Source of the DNA: JBOGEN01 sp050743265
GTDB taxonomy: Bacteria > Actinomycetota > Actinomycetes > JBOGEN01
Reading direction: 5' to 3'
DNA length: 64,000 nucleotides
Assembly: GCA_050743265.1 (NCBI GenBank)
Contig: JBOGEN010000099.1
Coordinates: forward strand, 1 to 64,000
The number at the start of each line of letters is the position of its first letter. Position 1 is the stretch's first letter. The position numbers and the translations under genes were made by a program. Under the pieces are notes generated by a model. It was not told the origin of the DNA, ran no database searches, and saw nothing but the letters and a program-made list of their open reading frames with translations. Shown in pieces: positions 8,644 to 17,223 of this stretch.

Positions 8644-10050
8644 TCAGGAGGGCCCTCGGGGGCGCGGGGGCGCGGGGACGATGTTGTGGTTGACGTGGAA
8701 CACGTTGTGCGGGTCGTGCTCGGCCTTGACAGCGGCCAGACGGGCGTAGTTCTCCTCGCCGAATCCCGCGGCCACCCGGTCGCTGCCCTCGTCGCCGATG
8801 AAGTTGAGGTAGACCGCGCCGGTGGCCCACGGGCGGACGGCCTCCCGCACGCCCCTGGCCCACGCACGCGCCCGGTCGTCGTCCGCGGGGTCCTCCCAGA
8901 GGCCGAACGGATGGACGACCCAGGGTGCGGTTCGCCACGGGATCGGGTACTCCAGACCCTCACGGGCGACCCGCCCGCCCGCGGGGAACACCACGTGCTG
9001 GGACGGCGAGGGCACCACCATCTCGGGCGCTCGGGCACAGACCGCGTCCACGGCCACGTCGGGCAGCCCGGACAGGTGCTCGGCCGACCAGTAGTTGCGG
9101 TACCCGGGCGGGTCGTCGAGTGCGCACTGCAGCTCGGCGTACGGCATCGTCTCGACCATCTGGCCGGACGGCGCCAGCTCGAGGAGGGGGCGCAGGGACG
9201 GCCCGGCATCCGCCCTGCTGCCGGCGAACGTCACCAGCACGACGGCGCAGAGTGTGTCGACGAGCTCCGGCGGTACGAAGGACTCCTGCGGGCCGGTCAG
9301 GTAGACGAAGCCGCCGCCGAGCTCGTCCGGTCCGGGCTCGAGGAGGTCCCGGTAGCGGCGCAGCACGCGGGGGCCCTCGTCGGCAGGCCACAGGAGAAGC
9401 GCCAGGGTCACCTCGGGGAGCCGGTCCAGCCGGAACGTCATGCGCGTGGCCACGCCGAAGTTGCCGCCGCCCCCGTGCAGTGCCCAGAACAGCTCCGGGT
9501 TCTCCCGCTCGCTCGCCGTCACCACCGCGCCGTCCGCGCGGACGAGCTCCACCTCGAGCAGCCGGTCACAGGCCAGGCCGAGCTTGCGGTCCAGCCAGCC
9601 GGTCCCGCCGCCCAGGGTGAAGCCGCCCACGCCGGTGGTGGACACCCGGCCGCCCGTCGTGGCGAGCCCGAACGGCTCGGTGGCGCGGTCGAGGTGGCTC
9701 ATCGTGGCCCCGCCCCCGACCGTCGCCGTCCGGGCCACCGGGTCGACGGTCACCGTGTTCATCAGCCGCAGGTCGATCACCAGGCCGCCGTCCACCAGGG
9801 CGGTGCCGGCCACCCCGTGGCCCCCGCCGCGCACCGAGACCTCGAGGCCCGCCTCGTCGGCGAAGCGCAGGGCCCGTGCCACGTCCTCGGGCCTCGCGCA
9901 CGCGACGACGACCGCAGGCCGCTTGTCGATCATGGCGTTGAACAGGGCACGAGCCTCGTCGTAAGACCTGTCACCGGGGACGAGCACACCCCCGTCGACG
10001 TCTCGGCGGAGCTCGGCGAGTGCGGTGCGGTCGGGGGCAGTCGTCGCCAT
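8644..10050 (-). CDS. FAD-linked oxidase, berberine-bridge-enzyme (BBE) type
   Basis: 468 residues. The N-terminal FAD-binding PCMH domain has RGGGHGVAG, where the His is the residue that carries covalent FAD in this family, and TVGGGATMSHLDRA. The second flavin-linking Cys of bicovalent members is not seen (GGGGNFGVATRM lies where it would be), so flavin attachment is probably through the His alone. The C-terminal BBE domain ends in NYARLAAVKAEHDPHNVFHVNHNI, which is diagnostic. No signal peptide is evident, so a cytoplasmic oxidation of sugars, lactones or aromatic compounds is likely but unspecified. It has its own promoter with an inverted repeat over the -35. Confidence 0.88.
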   Translation of the reverse strand: MATTAPDRTALAELRRDVDGGVLVPGDRSYDEARALFNAMIDKRPAVVVACARPEDVARALRFADEAGLEVSVRGGGHGVAGTALVDGGLVIDLRLMNTVTVDPVARTATVGGGATMSHLDRATEPFGLATTGGRVSTTGVGGFTLGGGTGWLDRKLGLACDRLLEVELVRADGAVVTASERENPELFWALHGGGGNFGVATRMTFRLDRLPEVTLALLLWPADEGPRVLRRYRDLLEPGPDELGGGFVYLTGPQESFVPPELVDTLCAVVLVTFAGSRADAGPSLRPLLELAPSGQMVETMPYAELQCALDDPPGYRNYWSAEHLSGLPDVAVDAVCARAPEMVVPSPSQHVVFPAGGRVAREGLEYPIPWRTAPWVVHPFGLWEDPADDDRARAWARGVREAVRPWATGAVYLNFIGDEGSDRVAAGFGEENYARLAAVKAEHDPHNVFHVNHNIVPAPPRPRGPS

Positions 10051-10081
10051 GGCGGTCTCCCCTGGCTCGGCAGGCCCCCAC

Positions 10082-10131
10082 AACCTGCGTCATGACCGGC
10101 GCGCGGTCAATGACGCGGATGTGCCATTGAC
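10082..10131 (-). promoter_or_regulatory. Promoter and candidate operator of the FAD oxidase gene
   Basis: On the minus strand TTGACC (10110-10105) and CAGGTT (10087-10082) are separated by 17 bp, a good sigma-70-type spacing, placing transcription start about 25 nt before the ATG at 10050. An exact 7-bp inverted repeat, GTCAATG at 10106-10112 and CATTGAC at 10125-10131 with a 12-bp spacer, covers the -35. This is the arrangement of a repressor operator for a dimeric TetR-, MarR- or GntR-like protein. No such regulator gene adjoins it. Confidence 0.5.
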
Positions 10132-10186
10132 GCGTCCCGGTGACGTCTCGTCGAAGCGCCCCACCGGCGCGTCCTCCCGAGGCCGG

Positions 10187-11401
10187 TCAGCCGGACGCGC
10201 TGTCCCGCAGGCCCCAGGGGGCGCCGTACTCGGTGAGCAGGTCGAGGAACGGCACCGGGTCGAACGCCTCGGGGCCGAGCACACCCGAACCCTGCCAGGT
10301 CCCGGCGGCCATGAGCTCGAGCGCGATCACCGGGTTCAGCGCGGTCTGAAGGACGACCGCCTGGTGCCCGTACTCGGCCATGGACTCCTCGTTGTCCACC
10401 ACGTGGTACAGGTACACCTCCCGCGGCGTCCCGTCGGTGCCCCTCCCGGTCACCCACGTGCCGGCACAGGTCTTGCCGCGCATCCGGTCGCCCAGCGCCG
10501 CCGGGTCGGGCAGGCAGGCGGCCACCACGTCACGGGGGCTCACCTGCCGGCCGCTCACAGTGACCGGGTCCGTCCGGTCCAGCCCGAGCTTGTGCAGCGT
10601 GCGCAGGACGCCGATGAACTCCTCGCCGAGGCCGTACTTGAAGGTGACCCGGCGGGCAGCCACCCACCGCGGGATGAGCAGGACCTCCTCGTGCTCGACG
10701 TTCACGCACTCGACCGGCCCGATGCCGTCGGGGAACTCGAACACCTCGGGCTCGCTGAACGGCTCGGTGGTGAACCATCCCCGGCCGCGCTCCCACACCA
10801 CGGGAGGGTTGAGGCACTCCTCGATCGTCGTCCAGATCGAGAAAGAGGGGGCGAAGTCGTAGCCGGCCACCTCGAGGTTCGCGCCGTCCCGTATGCCGAT
10901 CTCGTCGATGTCGGAGAACAGATGGTCCGCGGCGTAGCGGGCGAACACGTCAGACAGGCCGGGCTCCACGCCGACGCCCACGAGCGCCAGGTGGCCCGCG
11001 TCCTCCCAGGCCTGCGACTGGGCGAACTGCTCGTCCCCGAGCATCACCCCGGTCCGCTCGTACGGCTCGTGCGGGTGCGGGTGCGACAGCGACATCGCCA
11101 TGTCCAGGTAGTCCGTGCCCACCGCCCGTGCGGCACGGAACAGCGGCATGACGAAGCGCGGGTCCACCGCGTTGACGAGCACGTCGCAGTGGTGCTCGGA
11201 AAGGAGCCCTGCGACCGAGGCCTCGTCCGACGCGTCCACCTGTGCGGCGGAGAACCGGGGGTCCGCGGCCGCAGTGACGGCACGCTCGGCTCGCGCCAGG
11301 TCGTAGTCCGCGATGACGAGGGCCTCGAAGAACGCACGACGTCGGGCGATGGCGGCCGCCGCCGCCCCGACCCCGCCCGCACCGACGAGCAGCACACGCA
11401 T
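10187..11401 (-). CDS. Saccharopine-dehydrogenase-family protein
   Basis: 404 residues. The N-terminal Rossmann fold has VLLVGAGGVGAAAA, followed by DYDLARAERA, suggesting an NAD(P) site. The remainder follows the saccharopine dehydrogenase / carboxynorspermidine synthase-like fold, with VNAVDPRFVMPLFRAA and GVGVEPGLSDVFARY. The family carries out reductive condensation of an amine with a keto acid or aldehyde, or the reverse. It is the third gene of an apparent operon behind an ureohydrolase and an aminotransferase, so a role with a polyamine-derived amine is plausible. The internal ATG at 11401 was taken as start because the Rossmann motif begins directly after it. Confidence 0.8.
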   Translation of the reverse strand: MRVLLVGAGGVGAAAAAIARRRAFFEALVIADYDLARAERAVTAAADPRFSAAQVDASDEASVAGLLSEHHCDVLVNAVDPRFVMPLFRAARAVGTDYLDMAMSLSHPHPHEPYERTGVMLGDEQFAQSQAWEDAGHLALVGVGVEPGLSDVFARYAADHLFSDIDEIGIRDGANLEVAGYDFAPSFSIWTTIEECLNPPVVWERGRGWFTTEPFSEPEVFEFPDGIGPVECVNVEHEEVLLIPRWVAARRVTFKYGLGEEFIGVLRTLHKLGLDRTDPVTVSGRQVSPRDVVAACLPDPAALGDRMRGKTCAGTWVTGRGTDGTPREVYLYHVVDNEESMAEYGHQAVVLQTALNPVIALELMAAGTWQGSGVLGPEAFDPVPFLDLLTEYGAPWGLRDSASG

Positions 11402-11450
11402 GCCTCGGTCCCCTCTCTCGTGGGCGGGCACGACGCCCGACCCGTACCCC

Positions 11451-12815
11451 TCAGGCGCCGACGAGGTCGTCCAGCGCAGCCTCGAACACGTCCGTGTGCC
11501 GGTCGACGTCGTCCTGGGTCGTGTCCGGGCACATGAGCGCCATGTTGTGGAAGGGCGTCATGAGCACGCCGCGGTTCGCCGTGAACAGGTGAAGGTAGTC
11601 GTCGAGCTCGGGGTCCGCCGCGGCCGCGGACGCGGTTCCGGTCCGGGGGGCCGGGCTGGCGAACCGGTACTCCGTCCGCGCTCCCAGCGTGCTCACCGAC
11701 CAGGGCAGGCCGTGCCGCTCGAGGGCGTCCTCGACACCGTCGGCGAAGCGCGACGCGAGCGCGCCCATGCGGCCGAACGCGTCGGGGGTGAGGACGTGCT
11801 CGAGGGTGGCACGGACGGCCGCCACGGAGAGCGCGTTGCCGGCGAGCGTGCCCCCGACGCCGCCGGTGTCCACCAGGTCGGCGTCACGGGAGGAGAGCGC
11901 CCGCTCGGCCAGCTCGGCGGTCATCCCGTACGCCCCGGCCGGCACGCCGCCCCCGATCGCCTTGCCCAACGTGGTCATGTCCGGCTCGAGACCCCACGCC
12001 GCCGTGGCCCCGCCGGGACCGGCCGAGAACGTGTGCGTCTCGTCGATCACGAGCAGCGTCCCGGTCGCCCTGGTCAGCGCGCGGACCCCCTCGAGGAACC
12101 CCGGGTCGGGCAGCACGATCCCGATGTTGGTGAGCGCGGGCTCGGCGAGGACGCACGCGACGTCGCCCGCGGCGAGCTCGCGCTCGAGGCCGTCCAGGTC
12201 GTTGAACTCGGCCACCCGGGTCGTCACGGTCGGGTCGACGGGCGGGCCGACGTTGCCGGCACGCGAGCGGGCGCCGTCCGGGGTGAGCACGGCGAACGTC
12301 TCGTCGACCGTGCCGTGGTAGCACCAGGAGAAGACGAGCACCTTGGACCTGCCGGTGAGCATCCGGGCCAGCCGCAGCGCCCAGCGGTTGGCGTCGGTCG
12401 CGGACAGGCTGAGGCTCCACTGCGGGAGGCCGAACCGGCGGGTCAGCTCCTCCCCCACCCAGGCCGCGTCCTCGCTCGGCAGCATCGTCGTGGCACCGCC
12501 GGCGTCGACGAGCCGGCGGCCGATGGCGTCGACCACAGGCGGCGGGGAGTGACCGGCCATGGCCCCGGTGTCCCCGAGTGAGAAGTCGATGTACTCGTGC
12601 CCGTCGACGCACTCCAGGTGGGCACCGCGCGCCCCGTCCAGCCAGACCGGGTGCGCGCCGGCGTTCTTGGCCATCCACGTCATCGGGACGCCACCGAGCA
12701 GGCTGCGCTCGGCACGGCGGTGCGCGGTCGCCGAGACGGGGTGACGCTCCAGGTGGGTCGCGCGCTCGCGGTCGAGCAGGCGTGCCAGCCGTGCGCGGTC
12801 GGCGCCTGCCGTCAC
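11451..12815 (-). CDS. Class III aminotransferase, glutamate-1-semialdehyde-aminomutase-like
   Basis: 454 residues, GTG start overlapping the ureohydrolase stop (GTGA). It is a fold-type I PLP enzyme: the PLP-phosphate region includes LSLSATDANRWALRLAR, the Asp that binds the pyridine nitrogen lies in LLVIDETHTF, and the Schiff-base Lys is in TLGKAIGGGVPAGAYG. The Asp-Glu-Thr-His motif and overall layout are nearest to aspartate-aminotransferase-family / glutamate-1-semialdehyde-aminomutase-like proteins rather than GABA transaminases. Its operon position between an ureohydrolase and a saccharopine-dehydrogenase-like protein suggests it acts on the amine released by the hydrolase (inference). 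Confidence 0.85.
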   Translation of the reverse strand: MTAGADRARLARLLDRERATHLERHPVSATAHRRAERSLLGGVPMTWMAKNAGAHPVWLDGARGAHLECVDGHEYIDFSLGDTGAMAGHSPPPVVDAIGRRLVDAGGATTMLPSEDAAWVGEELTRRFGLPQWSLSLSATDANRWALRLARMLTGRSKVLVFSWCYHGTVDETFAVLTPDGARSRAGNVGPPVDPTVTTRVAEFNDLDGLERELAAGDVACVLAEPALTNIGIVLPDPGFLEGVRALTRATGTLLVIDETHTFSAGPGGATAAWGLEPDMTTLGKAIGGGVPAGAYGMTAELAERALSSRDADLVDTGGVGGTLAGNALSVAAVRATLEHVLTPDAFGRMGALASRFADGVEDALERHGLPWSVSTLGARTEYRFASPAPRTGTASAAAADPELDDYLHLFTANRGVLMTPFHNMALMCPDTTQDDVDRHTDVFEAALDDLVGA

Positions 12816-13849
12816 CGCGGGCCGGCCCGGTACGTGTCGAGCACCGGGGTGGACGGGTCCCACCGGGCGCTGGTCCCCTCACCGGCGGCGTCCGCGCGCC
12901 GTCGGGCGATACCGGACAACGCCTCGAGCACCACCCGGTTGGCCAGGGCGGCGGTCATGTCGGCCGAGTCGTACGGGGGCGAGACCTCGACGACGTCGAT
13001 GCCGGCCACCGGAAGCGCGAGGCAGAGCCGTCGTACCGCGTCGAGCAGCTGCCGGGACGTGAGGCCACCCGGCTCGGGCGTGCCCGTGCCCGGCGCCATG
13101 CCCGGGTCGACGACGTCGATGTCGACCGAGAGGAACACCGCGTCGCAGTCGTCCGTCGCGATCGCGGCCGCCTCGTCGAGGCAGACGTCGAGCCCCCGAG
13201 CGCCGATCTCGCTCATCTCGTACGACCGGAAGCCCTCGCCGGCCATCCAGGAGAGCGTCTCCGGGCCGGGCCAGTAGCCGCGCAGCCCGATCTGTACGAA
13301 GCGGTCCCCCCGGCAGGCGCCGGACTCGACGAGACGCCGCATCGGCTGGCCGTGCCCGTACAGGGAGCCGAACTCGATGTCGCCCGTGTCGGCGTGCGCG
13401 TCGAAGTGGACGACCGAGACCCGGCCGAAGCCGGCGTGACGCGCCACACCCGTGACGTCCGGCAGCGTGACCGAGTGGTCGCCGCCGAGCACCACGGGCA
13501 GCGCCCCGGCGGTGGCCACGCTGGCGACGGCGTGCTCGAGCGCCTTGAGGCTGCGCTCGATGTCACCCGGCGGCATCTCCACGTCGCCGGCGTCGAGGAC
13601 GCGCAGGTCGGTGAGCGGGTCGACGCCGAGGGCCAGGTGCGGGCGGGAGCCGTCGTGCCCGAGGTAGTCGGTGCTGCGGATGGCCTGCGGGCCGAACCGC
13701 GTCCCCGGCCGGTGCGAGGTGCCGCCGTCGAAGGGCGCGCCCACGACGACGACGTCCGCGCCGGCGACGGACGCGGGGTCCGACAGGTCGCACCGGTCGA
13801 CCCCGAGGTACGTGACGTCGGGGCCGAACATCGACCCGTACCGGCTCAT
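12812..13849 (-). CDS. speB: Ureohydrolase (agmatinase / guanidinobutyrase family)
   Basis: 345 residues. All binuclear manganese motifs of the arginase superfamily are present: GGDHS, FDAHAD, SVDIDVVDP and the late VEVSPPYD. The enzyme hydrolyses a guanidino compound to urea and an amine. The substrate loop reads SLYGHGQPMRRLVE, resembling guanidinobutyrase and guanidine-hydrolase-type members as much as agmatinase, so the substrate (agmatine, 4-guanidinobutyrate, guanidinopropionate or guanidine) is not settled. It is the first gene of a three-gene operon with an aminotransferase and a saccharopine-dehydrogenase-like gene. The symbol is family-level. Confidence 0.85.
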   Translation of the reverse strand: MSRYGSMFGPDVTYLGVDRCDLSDPASVAGADVVVVGAPFDGGTSHRPGTRFGPQAIRSTDYLGHDGSRPHLALGVDPLTDLRVLDAGDVEMPPGDIERSLKALEHAVASVATAGALPVVLGGDHSVTLPDVTGVARHAGFGRVSVVHFDAHADTGDIEFGSLYGHGQPMRRLVESGACRGDRFVQIGLRGYWPGPETLSWMAGEGFRSYEMSEIGARGLDVCLDEAAAIATDDCDAVFLSVDIDVVDPGMAPGTGTPEPGGLTSRQLLDAVRRLCLALPVAGIDVVEVSPPYDSADMTAALANRVVLEALSGIARRRADAAGEGTSARWDPSTPVLDTYRAGPR

Positions 13850-13901
13850 GTCTGCATCCTGGCACGACGCGGCACCGGCACGGGCCGGATGGTCCGGCGG
13901 T

Positions 13902-14132
13902 CTACGACGAGATCGAGAAGTCCAGGCCGAGGACCTCGAGCGGCCACAGCGCGATCAACAGGACCAGCTCGCCGATGTCGCCGAGCGTGAGTGCCGAGAC
14001 GCGAGTCTCCTCGTTGATCGCCCCGCGGAAGATGACGTAGAGGACTCCGAACGCGAGCCAGAAGGCCATGACGCCTTCCCAGAAGCCCTTGAAGACCTTG
14101 GTCCTGCCACGAAAACCAGCGATGCTGGCCAT
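13902..14132 (-). CDS. Small membrane protein, unknown function
   Basis: 76 residues. The start ATG at 14132 is preceded by GGGAGG at a good distance; a longer in-frame start adds a 24-residue basic segment. Two hydrophobic segments are visible, one around WEGVMAFWLAFGVLYVIF and one around IGELVLLIALWPLEVLGL, with a basic N-terminus (RGRTKVFKG) probably inside. No family is recognised. It lies alone between the ureohydrolase operon and mmsA. Its leader holds two small hairpins, a 6-bp stem with CCCGCG at 14185-14199 and a 5-bp GCGGC stem with TTTT loop at 14152-14165. Confidence 0.65.
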   Translation of the reverse strand: MASIAGFRGRTKVFKGFWEGVMAFWLAFGVLYVIFRGAINEETRVSALTLGDIGELVLLIALWPLEVLGLDFSISS

Positions 14133-14257
14133 TGGCACCTCCCGAGACATCGCGGCTTTTGCCGCTTTGGTACCGGCGTCTATGCCCGCGTGCCGCGGGC
14201 TCATTCACCGGTGTCCCGGGTACTACGCGGCGTGACCAGCCCTGACACCCGTGCGCG

Positions 14258-15754
14258 TCACCGGTTGGTGGGAAAGCCGAGGTGCACGCCGCCGTGCGAC
14301 GGGTCGAGCCAGCGCGACGTGACGACCTTGCCGCGCGTGTAGAAGCGCACGCCCTCGACGCCGTACACATGCGTGTCGCCGAACAGGCTCGACTTCCACC
14401 CGCCGAACGAGTAGTACGCCATCGGCACCGGGATCGGCACGTTCACCCCGACCATGCCGACCTCCACCTCCTCGGTGTACCGGCGTGCGGCGCCGCCGTC
14501 GTTCGTGTACACGGCGGTGCCGTTGCCGTACGGGTTGGCGTTCACGCATGCCAGGGCCTCGTCGTACGAGCCGGCGCGGACGACCACGAGCACCGGGCCG
14601 AAGATCTCCTCGTCGTACACGCTCATGCCGGGACGGACGTGGTCGAAGAGCGACGGGCCGAGCCAGAACCCGTCGTCGGCGGGGGTCGGGTGGGCGCGTC
14701 CGTCCACGACGAGCGACGCGCCCTCCGCGACGCCGGCGTCGAGGTACGCGGCCACCTTGTCCCGGTGGGCCCGGGTGACGAGCGGGCCCATGTCGGCGTC
14801 CGACCGCGTCCCGGGGGCGACGACGAGGCGTCCGATGCGCTCGCCGATCCTCCTGACGAGGTCGTCACCCACCGGGTCCACGGCGACAACGGTGGAGATG
14901 GCCATGCAGCGCTCACCCGCCGAGCCGTACGCGGCGCTCACCGCAGCGTCGGCGGCGAGGTCAAGGTCGGCGTCAGGAAGCACAACCATGTGGTTCTTCG
15001 CGCCGCCCAGGGCCTGGACGCGCTTGCCGTGCCGTGTGCCCGTCTCGTACACGTACCGCGCGATGGGTGTCGAGCCCACGAACGAGACCGCGCTCACGTC
15101 CGGGTGCTCGAGCAGCCCGTCCACGACCGGCTTGTCGCCGTGCAGGACGGTGAACACCCCGGACGGCAGGCCCGCCTCGGCCCACCACTCGGCCAGCAGC
15201 AGCGACGCGGACGGGTCCTTCTCGCTCGGCTTGAGGATGAACGAGTTGCCGGCCGCGATGGCGACCGGGTGCATCCACAGCGGCACCATCGCCGGGAAGT
15301 TGAACGGGGTGATCCCCACGCAGACACCGAGCGGTTGGCGGATCTCGTACGAGTCCACGCCGGTGGACACGTTCTCGCTGTAGCCCCCCTTGAGGAGGTG
15401 GCCCAGGCCGCACGCGAACTCGACGACCTCCTGGCCGCGGGCCACCTCGCCGAGCGCGTCGGAGTGCACCTTGCCGTGCTCCGCCGTGATGGCGGCGGCG
15501 AGCTCGTCCGCCCGGGCGTCGAGGATCTCGCGGAACGCGAAGAGCACCCGCGCCCGCTTCGCCAGCGAGGTCGTCCGCCAGCCCGCGAACGCGGCGCGGG
15601 CCGAGGCCACGGCGGCGCCGACGTCGGCCTCGTCGGCGAAGGCCACCTGGCCGGTGACCTGGCCGGTCGCGGGGTCGGTGACCTCGCCGTAGCGGGTCGA
15701 GACGCCGCTGTACGGCTTGCCGTCGACCCAGTGCGGGATCGTCCTCGCGGTCAT
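14258..15754 (-). CDS. mmsA: CoA-acylating (methyl)malonate-semialdehyde dehydrogenase
   Basis: 498 residues of the aldehyde dehydrogenase superfamily. The catalytic Cys lies in GSAGERCMAISTVV, the MmsA form in which CoA rather than water releases the acyl group. The N-terminal IPHWVDGKPY, the ITPFNFPAMVPLWMHP segment and the C-terminal GGWKSSLFGDTHVYG are all MmsA signatures. The enzyme oxidises methylmalonate or malonate semialdehyde to propionyl- or acetyl-CoA. The next upstream gene is an AGXT2-like transaminase that can supply malonate semialdehyde from beta-alanine, so the pair probably degrades beta-alanine or beta-aminoisobutyrate, products of polyamine or pyrimidine breakdown. Confidence 0.92.
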   Translation of the reverse strand: MTARTIPHWVDGKPYSGVSTRYGEVTDPATGQVTGQVAFADEADVGAAVASARAAFAGWRTTSLAKRARVLFAFREILDARADELAAAITAEHGKVHSDALGEVARGQEVVEFACGLGHLLKGGYSENVSTGVDSYEIRQPLGVCVGITPFNFPAMVPLWMHPVAIAAGNSFILKPSEKDPSASLLLAEWWAEAGLPSGVFTVLHGDKPVVDGLLEHPDVSAVSFVGSTPIARYVYETGTRHGKRVQALGGAKNHMVVLPDADLDLAADAAVSAAYGSAGERCMAISTVVAVDPVGDDLVRRIGERIGRLVVAPGTRSDADMGPLVTRAHRDKVAAYLDAGVAEGASLVVDGRAHPTPADDGFWLGPSLFDHVRPGMSVYDEEIFGPVLVVVRAGSYDEALACVNANPYGNGTAVYTNDGGAARRYTEEVEVGMVGVNVPIPVPMAYYSFGGWKSSLFGDTHVYGVEGVRFYTRGKVVTSRWLDPSHGGVHLGFPTNR

Positions 15755-15774
15755 GCCGTGCCTCCCTGCGCCTG

Positions 15775-17103
15775 CTACGCCTGCCCGGCCTGCACCGTCA
15801 CTCGGGCGTTCACGGTCTCCAGTGTCTCGGTGAGCGCCGCCAGCCCCTCCTCGGCCTCCGCTTCGGTCAGCGTCAGCGGTGGGGCGACGCGCAGGCAGTT
15901 GCCGTAGAGCCCGCCCTTGCCGACGAGCACGCCGCGCCGCCGGCACTCCTCCAGCGCAATGGACGCCGCGGCCGGGTCCGGCGTCGTCGTCCCCGGCCGG
16001 ACGAGGTCGACGGCGATCATGAGGCCCTTGCCGCGCACCTCGCCGACCACGGGCAGCCGCTCCCCCACCCTGCGCAGTCCGTCGATCAGGCGCGTCCCGA
16101 CCTTGGCCGCGTTCGCCTGCAGGTCGCGCTCGACCACGTAGTCGAGCACCGCGGTCGCCGCCCGCGTGGCGAGCGGGTTGCCGCCGAACGTCGAGATCGA
16201 GTTCGCGCCGAGGCAGTCCATCACCTCGCCCCTGGCGACGACTCCGCCGATGGCGAGCCCGTTGCCGAGCCCCTTCGCGAACGTCATCGCGTCCGGGGTC
16301 ACGCCGTGGGCGCCGATCCCCCAGAAGTGCTCGCCGGTGCGCCCCCAGCCCGTCTGCACCTCGTCCGAGACGAGCAGGATCCCGTACTCGTCCAGCACCT
16401 CCTTGTACGCGCCGAGCAGCCCGTCCGGGGGCATGGTGAACCCGCCGACGCCCTGGACCGGCTCCGCGATGAGGCAAGCGACGTCCCCGGCGGTCGTGGT
16501 GTCGATGACCTCGCGCAGGTCCTGGACGCAGACCTCGACGAGCTCGGCGTCGGACAGGTGCGCGAACGGGCCGCGGTAGCGGTGGCCGTTCATCGCGTAC
16601 GAGACGTTGACCGGGGTGAGGCTGGACGCAGACCAGCCCCGGTTGCCGGTGACGCCCATCGCCGCGTACGACCGGCCGTGGTAGCTGTTGCGCAGGGCGA
16701 GCACCTGGTTCGACCGCCGGTACTGCGTGGCCAGCAGCAGCGCCGCCTCGTTGGCCTCGGTGCCCGAGGTGGTGAAGAAGACCTTGGCGTCCGGGATGCC
16801 GGACAGCCCGGCGATCCGCTCGGCGAGCTCCACCTGCGCCCGGATCAGGTACAGCGTCGAGGTGTGCACCACGCCCGAGTCGAGCTGTCCCCGGATCGCG
16901 TCCCGCACCTCGGGGACGGCGTACCCGAGCATGTTCGTGAGGATCCCGGCGAACAGGTCGAGGTACTCCCGCCCGTCCGAGGCACGGACCCGTCGCCCCT
17001 CGCCGGACACGATCTCGACCGGCTCGTCGTAGTACAGCGCGAGCCAGGACGGCAGCACCGCCGCGTGGCGGGCGCGCAGGTCACGGGGGCTGGGCTCGGA
17101 CAT
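15775..17103 (-). CDS. AGXT2-like class III aminotransferase (beta-alanine / omega-amino acid)
   Basis: 442 residues. Class III aminotransferase motifs: TTSGTEANEAALLLA, NSYHGRSYAAMG, the Asp in LLVSDEVQTGWGRTG, and the PLP Lys in TFAKGLGNGLAIGGV. The overall sequence resembles the AGXT2 / alanine-glyoxylate and beta-aminoisobutyrate-pyruvate group more than classical GabT. The 20-bp gap to mmsA indicates one transcript. Likely role: moving the amino group of a beta- or omega-amino acid onto pyruvate or glyoxylate to give a semialdehyde for MmsA. Substrate choice between beta-alanine, beta-aminoisobutyrate and GABA is open. Confidence 0.85.
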   Translation of the reverse strand: MSEPSPRDLRARHAAVLPSWLALYYDEPVEIVSGEGRRVRASDGREYLDLFAGILTNMLGYAVPEVRDAIRGQLDSGVVHTSTLYLIRAQVELAERIAGLSGIPDAKVFFTTSGTEANEAALLLATQYRRSNQVLALRNSYHGRSYAAMGVTGNRGWSASSLTPVNVSYAMNGHRYRGPFAHLSDAELVEVCVQDLREVIDTTTAGDVACLIAEPVQGVGGFTMPPDGLLGAYKEVLDEYGILLVSDEVQTGWGRTGEHFWGIGAHGVTPDAMTFAKGLGNGLAIGGVVARGEVMDCLGANSISTFGGNPLATRAATAVLDYVVERDLQANAAKVGTRLIDGLRRVGERLPVVGEVRGKGLMIAVDLVRPGTTTPDPAAASIALEECRRRGVLVGKGGLYGNCLRVAPPLTLTEAEAEEGLAALTETLETVNARVTVQAGQA

Positions 17104-17187
17104 CGTGCTCTCCGGGTGGTCGGTCGGCCAGTTTGGCGGGTCGGCAGGGTCTCGAAATCGGCGGCTCCCCCGAGACTCACACGTCCA

Positions 17188-17211
17188 GGGGCCCGGCGTC
17201 GACGCCGGGCC
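17188..17211 (-). terminator. Strong hairpin terminator downstream of potC
   Basis: A perfect 24-bp palindrome (12-bp arms starting GGGCCCGG and ending CCGGGCCC, centre GTCGAC) begins 13 bp after the potC stop. Outer bases GAGAC (17171-17175) and GTCTC (17214-17218) can extend the base pairing. There is no long T tract, as is common for actinobacterial terminators. It would end the ALDH-potDABC transcript before the transaminase-mmsA operon. Confidence 0.7.
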
Positions 17212-17223
17212 CAGGTCTCGGGC

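Noticed and set aside
8398..10095. 565-codon plus-strand frame opposite the FAD oxidase
   Set aside because: Arg/Ala/Gly-rich sequence without domains, fully covered by a well-supported gene on the other strand.
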